Source of the DNA: Methylobacterium sp. FF17
GTDB lineage: Bacteria > Pseudomonadota > Alphaproteobacteria > Rhizobiales > Beijerinckiaceae
Reading direction: 5' to 3'
Assembly (NCBI RefSeq): GCF_025813715.1
Contig: NZ_CP107532.1
Span: 806,001-870,000 of the forward strand
DNA: 64,000 nt
Of the stretch, positions 51,269 to 61,420 are shown in pieces. Positions within the stretch are counted from its first letter, which is position 1, and each line of letters begins with the position of its first letter. A model generated the notes under the pieces. It was given only the letters and a program-made list of their open reading frames with translations. It was not told the origin of the DNA and ran no database searches. Both the position numbers and the translations under genes were made by a program.

Positions 51269-51472
51269 CTAATCGTCCTCGGACCGGTCGAGGGGTGAGG
51301 TCTCCTGCCGGCTCCGCATCGGGGTGAGGTTCGTCTCGGCGCAGCCGAGCTGCACCCGCTCCAGCTCCGAGGATGCCCGGGCGCAGGCAAGATCCGGCAT
51401 GTCGTTCAGTTCGTCCGCGCGAGACGAAACACAGGTTATCATCAACATCATTCCGGCGATCACTGTTTTCAT
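51269..51472 (-). CDS. Small exported protein, unknown function
   Basis: 67-residue protein with GGGAGG placed nine bases before ATG 51472. The N-terminus MKTVIAGMMLMITCVSSRAD looks like a signal peptide, giving a mature protein of about 48 residues with two cysteines (LACARA, LGCAET) that could form a disulfide. The tail is acidic. No family recognised; it converges with the ABC exporter gene. Confidence 0.6.
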   Translation of the reverse strand: MKTVIAGMMLMITCVSSRADELNDMPDLACARASSELERVQLGCAETNLTPMRSRQETSPLDRSEDD

Positions 51473-51776
51473 GGACCTGTCCTCCCAACGAAAGACAGTC
51501 TAGAAGGGAGGCGGATTCCGGCATCCATCAACCGTCGGAGGTTGCGGCGAGCGCCGTCCGGCGGGGGATTCACCGGTATCGCCCACCCGCCGGCGGCTGG
51601 GCCGGGATCCGGATCGGATCGGGAAAGCTGCGGATCGTCAGGCACTTGCGCCGAATCCGGCGACGGGCGGTGCGGACGACCCGCCGGAACGGCAGCCGCG
51701 ATGTCCCCGGGCGTCGGCGGCCCGACGCAGCGGCGGCGACCCTCTGAAAGTCCGCCGTCGCGACCGCATCCCTCAT
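51473..51776. other. Intergenic stretch, no gene seen
   Basis: About 300 bases between divergent genes. It should hold the promoters of the small exported protein and the LuxR-type regulator; no clear motif was found. Confidence 0.4.
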
Positions 51777-52934
51777 ATGGCGGATGCGCCTGCCGCGTTT
51801 GGACTGATATTGGTCTTATCAGAATCGGCCGGTCAAATATTCAGGAGCAGGACGTTGCTCGAATCCCTCATCGACCGGATCTACGAGGCCGCGGGGACGC
51901 CCGAACTCTGGCCGAACGTGCTCGATTGCTTGGGCGATTACGCGGCGTCGGACGGGTCGGTACTCATGGTGCTGCCGCCGACCGGGACACCGCGCTGGAT
52001 CGCTTCACCCGGCCTCGAAGAGCGCCTGGCCCATTACACGGCCTCGTCCTCCTGGCGGAGCAGCGGACGCACGGCGCAGTGGCGCACGCTGGCCCATACC
52101 GGCTTCGTCCGCGACGTCGACCTTCTGTCGGCGTCCCGGGGGATCCCTCCCTGCCGTATCGACGAGCCCTTCTGGCAGGTCGGGACGACGATCCCGCTTC
52201 CGACGGGCGATGTCGCGATCGTCACCGCCGAGCGCCGCGCGGATCACGGCCCGCACGATCCGGGGATCCTGCCGAGGCTCGATGCCCTGAGACCGCACCT
52301 CGTGCGAGCCTGCCAGCTCAGCGCCCGGTTCGGCGCCGAGCGCGCGCGAGTCACGACGGCGGCGCTGAACCGCATCGGGCTTCCGGCCGCCGTGCTGACG
52401 GCCTCGGGGCGCGTGCTGACCATGAACAGCCACCTGCAGGAGCGCGACGAGATCCTGCCCTGCGGCACGCAGAGCGGCCACATGTTCAAGAACCTCGTCA
52501 ACGTGAAGCTGCTGCAGGACGCGATCGGCAACGTGATCGGCGGGCGCAGCGCGGCGCAGACCATGCCGGTGCGCACGTTCACCGATCACCGCGCCCTGAT
52601 CGCCCACGTGCTGCGCTTCGGCGGAGGCGCCGACGATGTCTTCGACGCGGCCGCGATCCTGCTCATCCTGGCGCAGGTCGGCGCGCCGGCGGCACCGGAC
52701 AACGGCCTCCTGCACGTCCTGTTCGACCTGACTCCGGCGGAGGCGCGGCTGCTGCGGGCGCTCGCGGGCGGATCGCGCCTGCAATCCTACGCGGCGAGCG
52801 TCGGCGTCCAGCCCAGTACCGTGCGCACCCAGCTCACATCGATCTTCAACAAGACCGGTACGAAGCGCCAGGCGGAGCTTCTCAGCATCGTCGCGTCGAT
52901 CTCGATGTTCAACGGGCAGGCCGCGCCCTGCTGA
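51777..52934 (+). CDS. LuxR-type helix-turn-helix transcriptional regulator
   Basis: 385-residue protein. The C-terminal 65 residues form a LuxR/FixJ-type DNA-binding domain: FDLTPAEARLLRALAGG, then YAASVGVQPSTVRTQLTSIFNKTGTKRQAELL, matching the helix-turn-helix and its following helix. The N-terminal 200 residues hold a sensor-like region (LLESLIDRIYEAAGTPELWP) followed by a PAS-like segment (LPAAVLTASGRVLTMN) with no recognised ligand signature. ATG 51777 is the first start; a TTG at 51855 just before LLESLIDRIYEA is an alternative. It is flanked by a small unknown gene and a convergent sugar kinase gene, so the target is unknown. Confidence 0.85.
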   Translation: MADAPAAFGLILVLSESAGQIFRSRTLLESLIDRIYEAAGTPELWPNVLDCLGDYAASDGSVLMVLPPTGTPRWIASPGLEERLAHYTASSSWRSSGRTAQWRTLAHTGFVRDVDLLSASRGIPPCRIDEPFWQVGTTIPLPTGDVAIVTAERRADHGPHDPGILPRLDALRPHLVRACQLSARFGAERARVTTAALNRIGLPAAVLTASGRVLTMNSHLQERDEILPCGTQSGHMFKNLVNVKLLQDAIGNVIGGRSAAQTMPVRTFTDHRALIAHVLRFGGGADDVFDAAAILLILAQVGAPAAPDNGLLHVLFDLTPAEARLLRALAGGSRLQSYAASVGVQPSTVRTQLTSIFNKTGTKRQAELLSIVASISMFNGQAAPC

Positions 52935-52976
52935 GGATCGCGGCGCCGAAACGTGAGGCAGGGGTGGCCGGACGCC

Positions 52977-53912
52977 TCAGCGCAACGCAGGATTTTCGGC
53001 CAGGAACGCCGCGAGCGCCGCCGCGGTCGGGAAAGCCTCGAACGCGCCGAACCGGCAGGTGGTGAGGCCCCCGCAGGCGGCCGCCTCGCGTAGGGCATCC
53101 GCGAACGGACGGCCCTTCAGGAGGCCCGCGATCAGCCCCGCCGCGAAGGCGTCCCCCGCCCCCACCGTGTCGATCGCCGCGACCGCGAAGGCCGGCTGGC
53201 GCTGCGGCGCGCCCGCGCGGCGGAACGCCACCGCGCCGCGTTCTCCGAGGGTCACCACGAGGCATTCGAGGCCGTCGTCGAGCAGCCGGCGGATCGCGGG
53301 CGTGGCGATGGTTGCCTCGGTGATCGCGCGCAGTGTGCCGAGGCCGAGGGCATCGGCCTCCACCGCGTTGACGACGAGGATCGCGGTGTCCGCCAGGAGG
53401 GCCGGGTCGAGGGGGCGCACGGGGGACGGGTTCAGCAGCGTTGGGATGCCGCGCGCCCGGGCCAGGGCGAAGGCCTCGCGGATGGGGGCGTCCGGCGATT
53501 CGAAGGTCGCGGCCACGAGGTCCGACCGGCGCAGGCGGTCCGCGAAGGGGCCGAGATCCTGCGCGCCGAGGGCGAGGTTGGCGCCGAGGCAGACCGCGAG
53601 GCAGTTCTCCCCGGCCGGATCGACGAAGGCGACCCCGGCCCCCGTCGAGCCGGCATGGTGCACCAGCATCTCGGGCGAGAACCCGACCTGCGCGAAGGTC
53701 GAGTGGACCACCGGGGAGAACACGTCCTCCCCCACCGCGAAGATCCCGTCGACGCCGATTCCGAGCCGGCTCGCGGCCAGCGCCAGGTTGAAGCCCTTTC
53801 CGCCGGGCTCCGCCAGGAAGGCGGAGCCGCTCAACGACTCTCCCGCCTGCGGTAACCGTGCTACCTTGACGGAGCAGGCGATGACGAAGCTCCCGACAAC
53901 GAAGACCTGCAT
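52977..53912 (-). CDS. PfkB-family sugar kinase (ribokinase-like)
   Basis: 311-residue kinase. Substrate-binding motif GGKGFNLALAASRLG near residues 37-51, C-terminal PfkB signature DTVGAGDAFAAGLIAGLL with the catalytic Asp in GAGD. NPSPVRPLDPALL and VNAVEADALG are also ribokinase-like. It phosphorylates a sugar such as ribose; the exact sugar is not determined by these motifs. It diverges over 47 bases from a GntR regulator that probably controls it, and lies near an aldose epimerase gene. Confidence 0.9.
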   Translation of the reverse strand: MQVFVVGSFVIACSVKVARLPQAGESLSGSAFLAEPGGKGFNLALAASRLGIGVDGIFAVGEDVFSPVVHSTFAQVGFSPEMLVHHAGSTGAGVAFVDPAGENCLAVCLGANLALGAQDLGPFADRLRRSDLVAATFESPDAPIREAFALARARGIPTLLNPSPVRPLDPALLADTAILVVNAVEADALGLGTLRAITEATIATPAIRRLLDDGLECLVVTLGERGAVAFRRAGAPQRQPAFAVAAIDTVGAGDAFAAGLIAGLLKGRPFADALREAAACGGLTTCRFGAFEAFPTAAALAAFLAENPALR

Positions 53913-53959
53913 GGGATATCCCGGCTTGGTTCGGTTCGCGGAATAGTACCGGAGGTCGG

Positions 53960-54775
53960 GTGGACGCGCGCTCGGGAAATCGGACGGGACACGACAATCG
54001 CGAGGCGGGGTCCGCGCTGGGCGACCGCCCCTCCGTGCTGTCCCTGCTGCGGCTGCGCGGCGATACCGCGATGCCGCTCTATCGTCAGATCGAGGAGCAA
54101 CTGCGCGCGCTGATCCTGTCGGGCTCGCTGCCGCCCGGGGTCATCCTGCCGGCGGAGCGCCAGCTGGCCGATCGCCTCGGCGTCAGCCGCGTCACGGTCC
54201 AGCGCGCCTACGCGGAACTGCGCGACGACGACCTGCTGGTGCCCCGGGGGCGTTCGGGGTTCCTGGTCCGCCGCCACCCCGAGCCGGTGCGGCCGGGCAT
54301 GGATCGCCTGAAGGGGTTCACGGAGGAGATGCGGGAACTGGGAAAGATCCCGTCCTCGCGCATTCTGGAGCGGGTGGTGGCGCAGGACCGCTCGATCGCC
54401 TCGATCTTCGGAATGCCCTCGACGGCGCCGTTCCTGCGGCTGACGCGCGTGCGCTCCGGTGACGGCGTCCCGATGTCCCGCGAGGTCGCCTGGTACAACA
54501 TCCGGGCCGTCCCGGCCCTGGAGACCGGCGACCTCTCGGGCTCCGTCTACGCCTTCCTCGCCCAGCAGGAGGGCGGTCGGCTGGTGCGCTGCGACCAGAC
54601 CGTGGAGGCGACCCTGCCGACCACGGCGGAATGCGAGATCTTCGGTTTCGAGACGCCGCTTCCCTGCCTGCTGATCAAGCGGCACAGCTACAACCAGAAC
54701 GGCGCCATGATCGAGTACGTGGAAGGCCTGTTCCGGGGGGACGCCTACCGGTACAGGCTGAACCTCAGCACCTGA
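53960..54775 (+). CDS. GntR-family regulator with UTRA domain
   Basis: 271-residue repressor of the HutC/FarR subclass. N-terminal winged helix (about 37-105): MPLYRQIEEQLRALILSGSL, then PAERQLADRLGVSRVTVQRAYAEL. C-terminal UTRA effector domain from about 115 (SRILERVVAQDRSIA, LRLTRVRSGDGVPMSREVAWY). GTG start with GGAGG four bases upstream. It is divergent from the sugar kinase gene and upstream of galM, so a sugar or sugar phosphate is a plausible effector. Confidence 0.93.
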   Translation: MDARSGNRTGHDNREAGSALGDRPSVLSLLRLRGDTAMPLYRQIEEQLRALILSGSLPPGVILPAERQLADRLGVSRVTVQRAYAELRDDDLLVPRGRSGFLVRRHPEPVRPGMDRLKGFTEEMRELGKIPSSRILERVVAQDRSIASIFGMPSTAPFLRLTRVRSGDGVPMSREVAWYNIRAVPALETGDLSGSVYAFLAQQEGGRLVRCDQTVEATLPTTAECEIFGFETPLPCLLIKRHSYNQNGAMIEYVEGLFRGDAYRYRLNLST

Positions 54776-54875
54776 CGGCGACCGGGCGGGCGCGAGGAGA
54801 CGCGGCCATCGGCCCGAGGGGACCGAGCCTCGCCCCGCGCGTTGGTGCGGCGCGACGCTCAGGAGAATCGGACCC

Positions 54876-55916
54876 ATGCAGGCTGCGCCCTTCGGCCGGA
54901 CCCGGACGGGGGAGGCCGTGACCGCCTACACCCTCGCGCACGGCACCCTGCGGGTCGAGATCCTCGATTACGGCGGGATCGTCCGGCGGATCGAGGCGCC
55001 GGACCGGGCGGGCCGGGTCGCGAACGTCGTGCTCGGCGCGGCGGATCTCCCCGGCTACGAGGCCAGCGACGCGCATTTCGGCGCGATCATCGGGCGCTAC
55101 GCCAACCGCATCGCCGGCGGACGCTTCCACCTCGACGGCCGGGATTTCCAATTGCCGGCGAACGAGGGCCGCAACACCATGCATGGCGGTCCGGAGGGCT
55201 TCGACCGCCGGGTCTGGCGGGTGGCGGAGGCCGGGGCCGACCGCCTCGTGCTCGCCTACCGCTCCCCGGACGGGGAGCAGGGTTTCCCGGGCAACCTCGA
55301 CGTCACCGTCACCTACCGCCTGGAGGCGGAGGGTACGCTCGCCATCGACTACGCCGCCGTCACCGACCGGCCGACTCCCCTCAACCTGACCAACCACAGC
55401 TACGTCAATCTCGCCGGCGAGGACGCGGGCGACGTGCTCGGCCACGTGGTCCGCATCGCGGCCGATGCCGTGCTGGCGACCGATGCCGAGCAGATCCCGA
55501 CCGGCGCGCTCGCGCCCGTGGCCGGCACGCCCTTCGACTTCCGAAACCCGACCGCCCTCGGGGCGCGCATCCGCGCGGCGCACCCGCAGCTCGCCCTGGC
55601 GCATGGCTACGACCACACCTACGTGCTCGGCGGCGACGGGACCCTGCGGGCGGTGGCCTGGGCCCGCGACCCGACGAGCGGACGCTGCCTCACCGTGGCG
55701 ACGACGCAGCCCGGGCTGCAGCTCTACACCGCCAATATGCTCGACGGGACGGTGACGGGATCGGGCGGCGGGCTCTACCGGGCGGGCGATGCGGTCTGCT
55801 TCGAGGCGCAGGGCTTCCCGGACGCGCCGAACCATCTGGGATTCCCCAACACGGTGCTGCGCCCGGACGAGGCGTTCCGGGCCACCACCACCTACCGGTT
55901 CTCGGTCGAACCATGA
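54876..55916 (+). CDS. galM: Aldose 1-epimerase (galactose mutarotase)
   Basis: 346-residue enzyme interconverting alpha and beta anomers of aldoses. Signatures: [33 protein letters not shown] (first active-site His), [12 protein letters not shown] (second His region) and [13 protein letters not shown]. The catalytic Glu is expected in the C-terminal [21 protein letters not shown] segment ([17 protein letters not shown]). Cytoplasmic, no signal peptide. The stop overlaps the next gene's start by four bases. Confidence 0.95.
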   Translation: MQAAPFGRTRTGEAVTAYTLAHGTLRVEILDYGGIVRRIEAPDRAGRVANVVLGAADLPGYEASDAHFGAIIGRYANRIAGGRFHLDGRDFQLPANEGRNTMHGGPEGFDRRVWRVAEAGADRLVLAYRSPDGEQGFPGNLDVTVTYRLEAEGTLAIDYAAVTDRPTPLNLTNHSYVNLAGEDAGDVLGHVVRIAADAVLATDAEQIPTGALAPVAGTPFDFRNPTALGARIRAAHPQLALAHGYDHTYVLGGDGTLRAVAWARDPTSGRCLTVATTQPGLQLYTANMLDGTVTGSGGGLYRAGDAVCFEAQGFPDAPNHLGFPNTVLRPDEAFRATTTYRFSVEP

Positions 55917-56233
55917 CGCTCGCCGTCTACGCCGCCGCCGCGCTGGCGGAGATCGGCGGCTGCTTCGCCTTCTGGGCCTGGGCGCGCCTCGGGCGCTCGG
56001 CCTTGTGGCTCCTGCCGGGCCTCGTGGCGCTCGCCCTCTTCGCCGGCCTCCTCACCCGCGTCGAGAGCGCGGCGGCGGGCCGGGCCTACGCGGCCTATGG
56101 CGGGGTCTACATCGCCGCGTCGCTGCTCTGGCTCTGGCTGGTGGAGGGCGCGCGACCCGACCGCTGGGACCTGAGCGGCGCCGCGATCTGCCTCGCCGGC
56201 GCGGCCCTCATCCTGTATGGGCCGCGCGGCTGA
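55913..56233 (+). CDS. UPF0060/YnfA family membrane protein
   Basis: 106-residue membrane protein with four hydrophobic helices and the family pattern [40 protein letters not shown] and [15 protein letters not shown]. The small size and four-helix topology place it near small multidrug resistance (SMR) transporters. ATG 55913 overlaps the galM stop. Function not established. Confidence 0.93.
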   Translation: MTLAVYAAAALAEIGGCFAFWAWARLGRSALWLLPGLVALALFAGLLTRVESAAAGRAYAAYGGVYIAASLLWLWLVEGARPDRWDLSGAAICLAGAALILYGPRG

Positions 56234-56236
56234 TCC

Positions 56237-58897
56237 TCAGGCCTGGTCCGCCTCGATCAGGATCTCGCGCTTGCCGGCATGGTTGGCCGGGCCGACGATG
56301 CCCTCGATCTCCATCTTCTCCATCAGCGAGGCGGCGCGGTTGTAGCCGATCTGGAGCCGGCGCTGGATGTAGGAAGTCGAGGCCTTCTTGTCGCGCAGCA
56401 CCACCTGGACGGCCTGGTTGTAGAGGTCGCCCCCGGCCTCGCCGAACTGGCCCTGGTCGAAGACCGCGCCGTCCACCTCGATCTCGTCCGACGCGCCCTT
56501 GCCCGGCGAACCGCCCTCCTCGTCGGCCGTGACGGCCTCGAGATAGGAGGGCCGGCCCTGGCGCTTGAGGTGGGCGACCACGCTTTCCACCTCGGTATCG
56601 GAGCAGAACGGCCCGTGCACGCGGGTGGTGCGCCCGCCGCCGGCCATGAACAGCATGTCGCCCTGGCCCAGCAGCTGCTCGGCGCCCATCTCGCCGAGGA
56701 TCGTGCGGCTGTCGATCTTGCTCGTCACCTGGAAGGAGATCCGGGTCGGGAAGTTCGCCTTGATCGTGCCCGTGATGACGTCGACGGACGGGCGCTGCGT
56801 CGCCATGATCAGGTGGATGCCGGCCGCGCGCGCCATCTGGGCCAGACGCTGGATCGCGCCCTCGATGTCCTTGCCCGCCACCATCATCAGGTCGGCCATC
56901 TCGTCGACCACGATCACGATGTAGGGGAGCGGGGACAGGTCCATCTCCTCGGTCTCGTAGACCGCCTCGCCGGTCTCGCGGTCGAAGCCCGTCTGCACGG
57001 TCCGGGTCAGGATCTCGCCGCGCCCGCGCGCTTCCGCCAGCCGCGCGTTGAAGCCGTCGATGTTGCGCACACCGACCTTCGACATCTTCTTGTAGCGCTC
57101 CTCCATCTCGCGCACGGCCCATTTCAGGGCGATGACCGCCTTCTTGGGGTCCGTGACCACGGGCGAGAGCAGGTGCGGGATGCCGTCGTAGACGGAGAGC
57201 TCCAGCATCTTCGGGTCCACCATGATCAGGCGGCACTCCTCCGGCTTCATCCGGTAGAGCAGCGACAGGATCATGGTGTTGATCGCCACCGACTTGCCCG
57301 AGCCCGTGGTGCCGGCGACCAGCAGGTGGGGCATCTTGGCGAGATCGGCGATGATCGGCTCGCCACCGATGTTCTTGCCGAGACACAGGGCGAGGCTCTG
57401 CTTCGTCTCGGCGAAGTCGGCGGACGCCAGCAACTCGCGGAGATACACGGTTTCGCGCCGGGCGTTGGGCAGCTCGATGCCGATGGCGTTGCGGCCGGGC
57501 ACCACGGCGACGCGGGCCGAGACCGCCGACATCGAGCGGGCGATGTCGTCGGCGAGGGAGATCACGCGGCTCGACTTGGTGCCGGGGGCCGGCTCCAGTT
57601 CGTAGAGGGTGACCACGGGGCCCGGGCGCACCGCGAGGATGTCGCCGCGCACGCCGAAATCGCTGAGCGTGGCTTCGAGCAGGGTGGCGTTCTGCTCCAG
57701 GGCCTCCGACGAGATCTGGGCGGAGGCCGGCAGGCGCGGGGCGTCGGCGAGCAGTTCCAGGGCGGGGTGGCGGTAATCCGTCCGGTCCTGCGGCGGGGGC
57801 GGCGCCGCCCGGCGGGTCGCGGCGGGCGCCGGGGGGGCCGGCGGCGGCGCGACGCGCGAGCGCGCAGGCGCCGGGGCCTCGCTCGGCATCGGCCCGCCAT
57901 GCCCGTCCGCGTCGTCGGCATCCTCGTCGTCATGCACGACGGGCGCGGGGCGGCGCGGCTGCGCCGAGGGCGCGGCCTCGAAGACCGGCTCGCGCCGGCC
58001 ATCGGACGGGCCGGCGCCGGCGGCGGGGCTCTGCGTCGCCCAGGGAGCATCCTCGGGGGCCGCGAAGGCGCGCTGCGCGGCGAGCGCCGGCGAGGCGCCG
58101 GAATAAGCGAGCGCGGTCGCGGCGGCGGCCCGGTCGGCGCGCCAATCGTCGATGCGGGCGGCGAGCGCGGCACGGCCGCCCATCACCGCCTGCGCCATGG
58201 CGCCGAGGGAGACGATGCCGAGGCTCGGCTCGTCGTCCTCCTCGCGCCCGTCCCGGTTGTCGGGGCGTCCGCGTCCGCTGGGGCGGACCGGCACGGGCGG
58301 CGCGTCGTAGCTCTCCATCTCCTCATCGGCCTCGCCGACGCGGCAGGCCCCGGTGAGGCACAGGATGGCGACGCCCGCGAACAGGAAGCCCGCGAAGGCG
58401 AGGAGCGGCGTGGCGACGATGCCGAGCATCGTGCGGGCGGCGTGCATCAGGGCATCGCCCGCGACCCCGCCGAGCCCGGTGGGCAGGGGCCAGCGCGCCG
58501 TGGAGGGCAGCGCGCTCGCCACCGCGCTCGCGGCGAAGAAGCCGATGATCCACAGGGTCAGGCGCAGGCCCCCGCGCGGCAGGGCCCGCGAGCGCATCAG
58601 CTGGATGCCCCAGAGGGCGGGCGGCAGCACGAAGGCCAGGGATCCGAGCCCGAGGAGTTGCATCGCCAGGTCGGAGACCACGGCCCCGCCGGTGCCGAGC
58701 ACGTTGTGGGCCGCGTGGTCGGTGGCGTGGTTGAGGCTCGGGTCGTCGATCGACCACGTCGCCAGGGCGACCGTCAGCGCGGTGGCACCGGCAAACAGCA
58801 CGAGACCGCCCAACTCCGTCATCCGCTTGGCCAGGAACGGGCGAAAGCTGTCGACGAAGGTGTCGTAGGGCGATGCAGAACGGCGAAGCGAGCGCAT
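56237..58897 (-). CDS. ftsK: DNA translocase FtsK
   Basis: 886-residue septal translocase that clears and orients chromosome ends during division. Four N-terminal membrane helices (about 25-190), a long Pro/Ala/Arg-rich linker (about 195-400), then the RecA-type motor: Walker [15 protein letters not shown], Walker [36 protein letters not shown]. The C-terminal gamma winged-helix (about 815-880: [20 protein letters not shown]) recognises KOPS sites. The linker is shorter than in E. coli (886 against 1329 residues), as is common in alphaproteobacteria. Confidence 0.97.
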   Translation of the reverse strand: MRSLRRSASPYDTFVDSFRPFLAKRMTELGGLVLFAGATALTVALATWSIDDPSLNHATDHAAHNVLGTGGAVVSDLAMQLLGLGSLAFVLPPALWGIQLMRSRALPRGGLRLTLWIIGFFAASAVASALPSTARWPLPTGLGGVAGDALMHAARTMLGIVATPLLAFAGFLFAGVAILCLTGACRVGEADEEMESYDAPPVPVRPSGRGRPDNRDGREEDDEPSLGIVSLGAMAQAVMGGRAALAARIDDWRADRAAAATALAYSGASPALAAQRAFAAPEDAPWATQSPAAGAGPSDGRREPVFEAAPSAQPRRPAPVVHDDEDADDADGHGGPMPSEAPAPARSRVAPPPAPPAPAATRRAAPPPPQDRTDYRHPALELLADAPRLPASAQISSEALEQNATLLEATLSDFGVRGDILAVRPGPVVTLYELEPAPGTKSSRVISLADDIARSMSAVSARVAVVPGRNAIGIELPNARRETVYLRELLASADFAETKQSLALCLGKNIGGEPIIADLAKMPHLLVAGTTGSGKSVAINTMILSLLYRMKPEECRLIMVDPKMLELSVYDGIPHLLSPVVTDPKKAVIALKWAVREMEERYKKMSKVGVRNIDGFNARLAEARGRGEILTRTVQTGFDRETGEAVYETEEMDLSPLPYIVIVVDEMADLMMVAGKDIEGAIQRLAQMARAAGIHLIMATQRPSVDVITGTIKANFPTRISFQVTSKIDSRTILGEMGAEQLLGQGDMLFMAGGGRTTRVHGPFCSDTEVESVVAHLKRQGRPSYLEAVTADEEGGSPGKGASDEIEVDGAVFDQGQFGEAGGDLYNQAVQVVLRDKKASTSYIQRRLQIGYNRAASLMEKMEIEGIVGPANHAGKREILIEADQA

Positions 58898-59074
58898 GCG
58901 GAACCAGACGCAATAAGGAACTGTCCGGTAACGCTAACGTCCGTGAAGTTAACGGCTGGCTAAGGTTGATACGGCGTCGGGTTGATCACCTCGGTCGTCG
59001 CGCTCGCTGTCTGCTGCCTCTCCTTCGGGAGAGACTTCGTGGTGGGGTGTTGTCCATCTCCGGAAAACGCACGC

Positions 59075-59109
59075 ACCTCACCCTGTCCCTCTCCTTCCAG
59101 GAGAGGGGA
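59075..59109 (+). repeat. REP-like intergenic repeat, copy A
   Basis: Starts ACCTCACCCTGTCCCTCTCC, followed by a short CTCTCCTTCCAGGAGAG hairpin. It is nearly identical to copy B in opposite orientation at 59204-59238. The layout, a pyrimidine-rich strand then a small palindrome, matches widespread intergenic REP/BIME-type elements. Confidence 0.65.
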
Positions 59110-59203
59110 CCCGCGGGCCCCCCGAGCGGTGGGGCCGGCGAGAGCCCTCCGGGAGAACTATGGGATGCGCGCCATCCCGGTTCGGTCGTGCAGCGCCAAC
59201 GCG

Positions 59204-59238
59204 CTCCCTCTCCTGAAAGGAGAGGGTTGGGGTGAGGT
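59204..59238 (-). repeat. REP-like intergenic repeat, copy B (inverted)
   Basis: Read on the minus strand it starts ACCTCACCCCAACCCTCTCC, then CTCTCCTTTCAGGAGAG. It faces copy A, so the two could form a larger hairpin in RNA. Partial relatives occur at about 58999-59045 and 59261-59286. Confidence 0.65.
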
Positions 59239-59430
59239 GTGGTCCACTCGCGGAGAATCCGCATACCTCACCGTCTCCTGAAGAGGACGGAACCCGCACC
59301 ACCACCCGAGCGATTCGGTTCGAAACCGAATGAGACTTTGCGCATCCGCGCGAAGCCCACCGGGCCGCCACCGCGGGCGGGCTTCTGGCCGGAACGACGG
59401 CGCCAGCGCCATGACCGAGCGGCGCGCAAG

Positions 59431-59460
59431 AAAAAGGCCCCGGTCGTGGACCGGGGCCTT
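59431..59460 (-). terminator. Intrinsic terminator of glnK-amtB
   Basis: Stem AAGGCCCCGGTC / GACCGGGGCCTT with a 3-base loop, followed on the minus strand by a T-run (TTTTTCTTG). It lies 33 bases beyond the amtB stop. Confidence 0.9.
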
Positions 59461-59492
59461 CCTTCAGGACATCCGACTGCGTGTCGCGGGTG

Positions 59493-60998
59493 TCAGTAGT
59501 TGTAGGCGCGCTCGCCGTGATCGGCGATGTCGAGGCCCTCGCGCTCCTCGTCCTGGGTCACGCGCAGGCCGATGGCGAGATCGACGAGCTTGTACAGGAT
59601 GGCGGAGCCGATGCCGGACCACAGGATGGTGAAGCCGACCGCCTTGAGCTGGCTCAGCACGGCAGCGGACGTCTCGTAGGCACCCACCGCGAGTTCGCCG
59701 GGCTTCGAGGTGTAGTCGGGCAGGCCGACGCCGCCGAAGTCGGGGTTCACGAGGAGACCGGTGCCGATGGCACCCAGGATGCCGCCGATGCAGTGCACGC
59801 CGAAGACGTCGAGGGAGTCGTCGTAGCCGAGCGCGTTCTTCACCGTGGAGCACATGATGAAGCAGACGGCGCCGGCGACGAGGCCGAGGACGATCGAGCC
59901 CATCGGGCCGGCGAAACCGGCGGCCGGGGTGACGGCCACGAGGCCCGCGATGGCGCCCGAGAGCATGCCGAGCAGCGAGGGCTTGCCCTTCAGCATCCAC
60001 TCCACGAACAGCCAGGAGAGGGCGGCGGCGGCGGTGGCGACGAAGGTGTTGAGCATCGCCATGGCGGCGGTGCCGTTGGACTCGAGGTTCGAGCCGGCGT
60101 TGAAGCCGAACCAGCCGACCCAGAGCAGCGAGGCGCCGATCGAGGTCATGGTCAGGGAGTGCGGGGCGAGCAGGTCACGGCCGTAGCCGATGCGCTTGCC
60201 GAGCATGAGGCAGCCGACGAAGCCGGCGATGCCCGCATTGATGTGCACCACGGTGCCGCCGGCGAAGTCGAGGGCGCCCCACTTGAAGAGCAGGCCGGCA
60301 TCGGCGTTCACCGCGTCGAGGGCCGCCTGCGCGGTCGCCTTCGAGGCATCGTCGGTGGCGGCGGCCAGCGCCTTGGCGGCGTCGCCGACCACGTCCGGGC
60401 CGCCCCAGTACCAGACCATGTGCGCCATCGGGAAGTAGATCAGCGTGGTCCAGAGGATCATGAACACGACCAGCGCCGAGAACTTCATCCGCTCGGCGAA
60501 GGCGCCGACGATGAGGGCCGGGGTGATCATCGCGAACGTCATCTGGAAGCAGATGTAGACGTATTCGGGGATCACGACGCCGTTCGAGAAGGTGGCGACG
60601 GTGGAGTTCGCGTCGATGCCCTTGAGGAAGGCCTTCGAGAAGCCGCCGACGAAGTCGTTGAGGCCGCCGCCGTTGGTGAAGGCGAGGCTGTAGCCGAAGA
60701 TCACGAACAGCAGGGAGGAGATGCAGGCGATGGCGAAGACCTGCGTCAGCACCGAGAGCATGTTCTTGGTGCGCACGAGACCGCCGTAGAACAGGGCGAG
60801 GCCGGGCACGACCATCAGCAGCACCAGGGCGCTGGAGATGAGCATCCAGGCGGTATCGCCCTTGTTCGGGACGGGCGCGGCGCTGGCGGCCGCAGGCACG
60901 GCCTGGGTCGTCGGCGTCTGCGCGAGGGATGGCTCGATGAACAGGAGCGCCAGCGCGGCGCCTCCCAGCCCGAGCGCCAGGGCATTGCGAAGCTTCAT
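59493..60998 (-). CDS. amtB: Ammonium transporter AmtB
   Basis: 501-residue channel with a signal-like first segment (LGLGGAALALLFIEPSLAQ) and eleven membrane helices. Signatures: DTAWMLISSALVLLMVVPGLALFYGGL at the start, ammonium-site residues in WYWGG and FKWGALDFAGGTVVHINAG (twin-His region) and GWFGFNAGSNL, and a cytoplasmic tail ending HGERAYNY, which contacts GlnK. It follows glnK by 83 bases on the same strand, the usual order. ATG 60998 gives the export signal; a much longer frame upstream is not coding. Confidence 0.97.
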   Translation of the reverse strand: MKLRNALALGLGGAALALLFIEPSLAQTPTTQAVPAAASAAPVPNKGDTAWMLISSALVLLMVVPGLALFYGGLVRTKNMLSVLTQVFAIACISSLLFVIFGYSLAFTNGGGLNDFVGGFSKAFLKGIDANSTVATFSNGVVIPEYVYICFQMTFAMITPALIVGAFAERMKFSALVVFMILWTTLIYFPMAHMVWYWGGPDVVGDAAKALAAATDDASKATAQAALDAVNADAGLLFKWGALDFAGGTVVHINAGIAGFVGCLMLGKRIGYGRDLLAPHSLTMTSIGASLLWVGWFGFNAGSNLESNGTAAMAMLNTFVATAAAALSWLFVEWMLKGKPSLLGMLSGAIAGLVAVTPAAGFAGPMGSIVLGLVAGAVCFIMCSTVKNALGYDDSLDVFGVHCIGGILGAIGTGLLVNPDFGGVGLPDYTSKPGELAVGAYETSAAVLSQLKAVGFTILWSGIGSAILYKLVDLAIGLRVTQDEEREGLDIADHGERAYNY

Positions 60999-61081
60999 GG
61001 AAACGGGACTCCCGGTCGCGGTGGGATGCTGATGTGGAAGGAGGGTGTGCTGGGGTCGGACTCGTGCGGGCGGGGATCGCC

Positions 61082-61420
61082 TCAGAGGGCGTCCACGTCG
61101 GTCTCGCCCGTGCGGATGCGGACGGCCTTCTCCAGGGGGACGACGAAGATCTTGCCGTCGCCGATCTGGCCGGTGCGCGCGGCGGCGGCGATGGCGTCGA
61201 TGACGCTGCCGGTCAGGTCGGAGGCGACAGCGACCTCGATCTTCAGCTTGGGCAGGAAGCTGACGGCGTACTCGGCGCCGCGATAGATCTCGGTATGGCC
61301 CTTCTGGCGGCCGTAGCCCTTGACCTCGGTGACGGTGAGGCCGTGAACGCCGATGCCGGTGAGCGCGTCGCGGACCTCCTCCAGCTTGAACGGCTTGATG
61401 ATGGCCATCACGATTTTCAT
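61082..61420 (-). CDS. glnK: Nitrogen regulatory protein P-II (GlnK)
   Basis: 112-residue trimeric signal protein. T-loop GHTEIYRGAEYAVSFLPKLK contains Tyr51, the uridylylation site. B- and C-loops follow (TGQIGDGKIFVVPLEKAVRIRTGE). It blocks AmtB when nitrogen is plentiful and reports glutamine/2-oxoglutarate state. The N-terminus KIVMAIIKPFKLEEVRDAL is standard. Upstream is a possible sigma-54 promoter at 61581-61597. Confidence 0.97.
   Translation of the reverse strand: MKIVMAIIKPFKLEEVRDALTGIGVHGLTVTEVKGYGRQKGHTEIYRGAEYAVSFLPKLKIEVAVASDLTGSVIDAIAAAARTGQIGDGKIFVVPLEKAVRIRTGETDVDAL

Larger units (their letters stand above)
58898..59492. other. Intergenic region with REP-like repeats and a terminator
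   Basis: About 600 bases between divergently placed transcripts. It holds at least two copies of a 35-bp repeat, two weaker ones, and the amtB terminator. No gene is supported. Confidence 0.6.

Noticed and set aside
56279..58963. Plus-strand open frame opposite ftsK
   Set aside because: Antisense shadow of a full-length FtsK with all motor motifs; no domain of its own.
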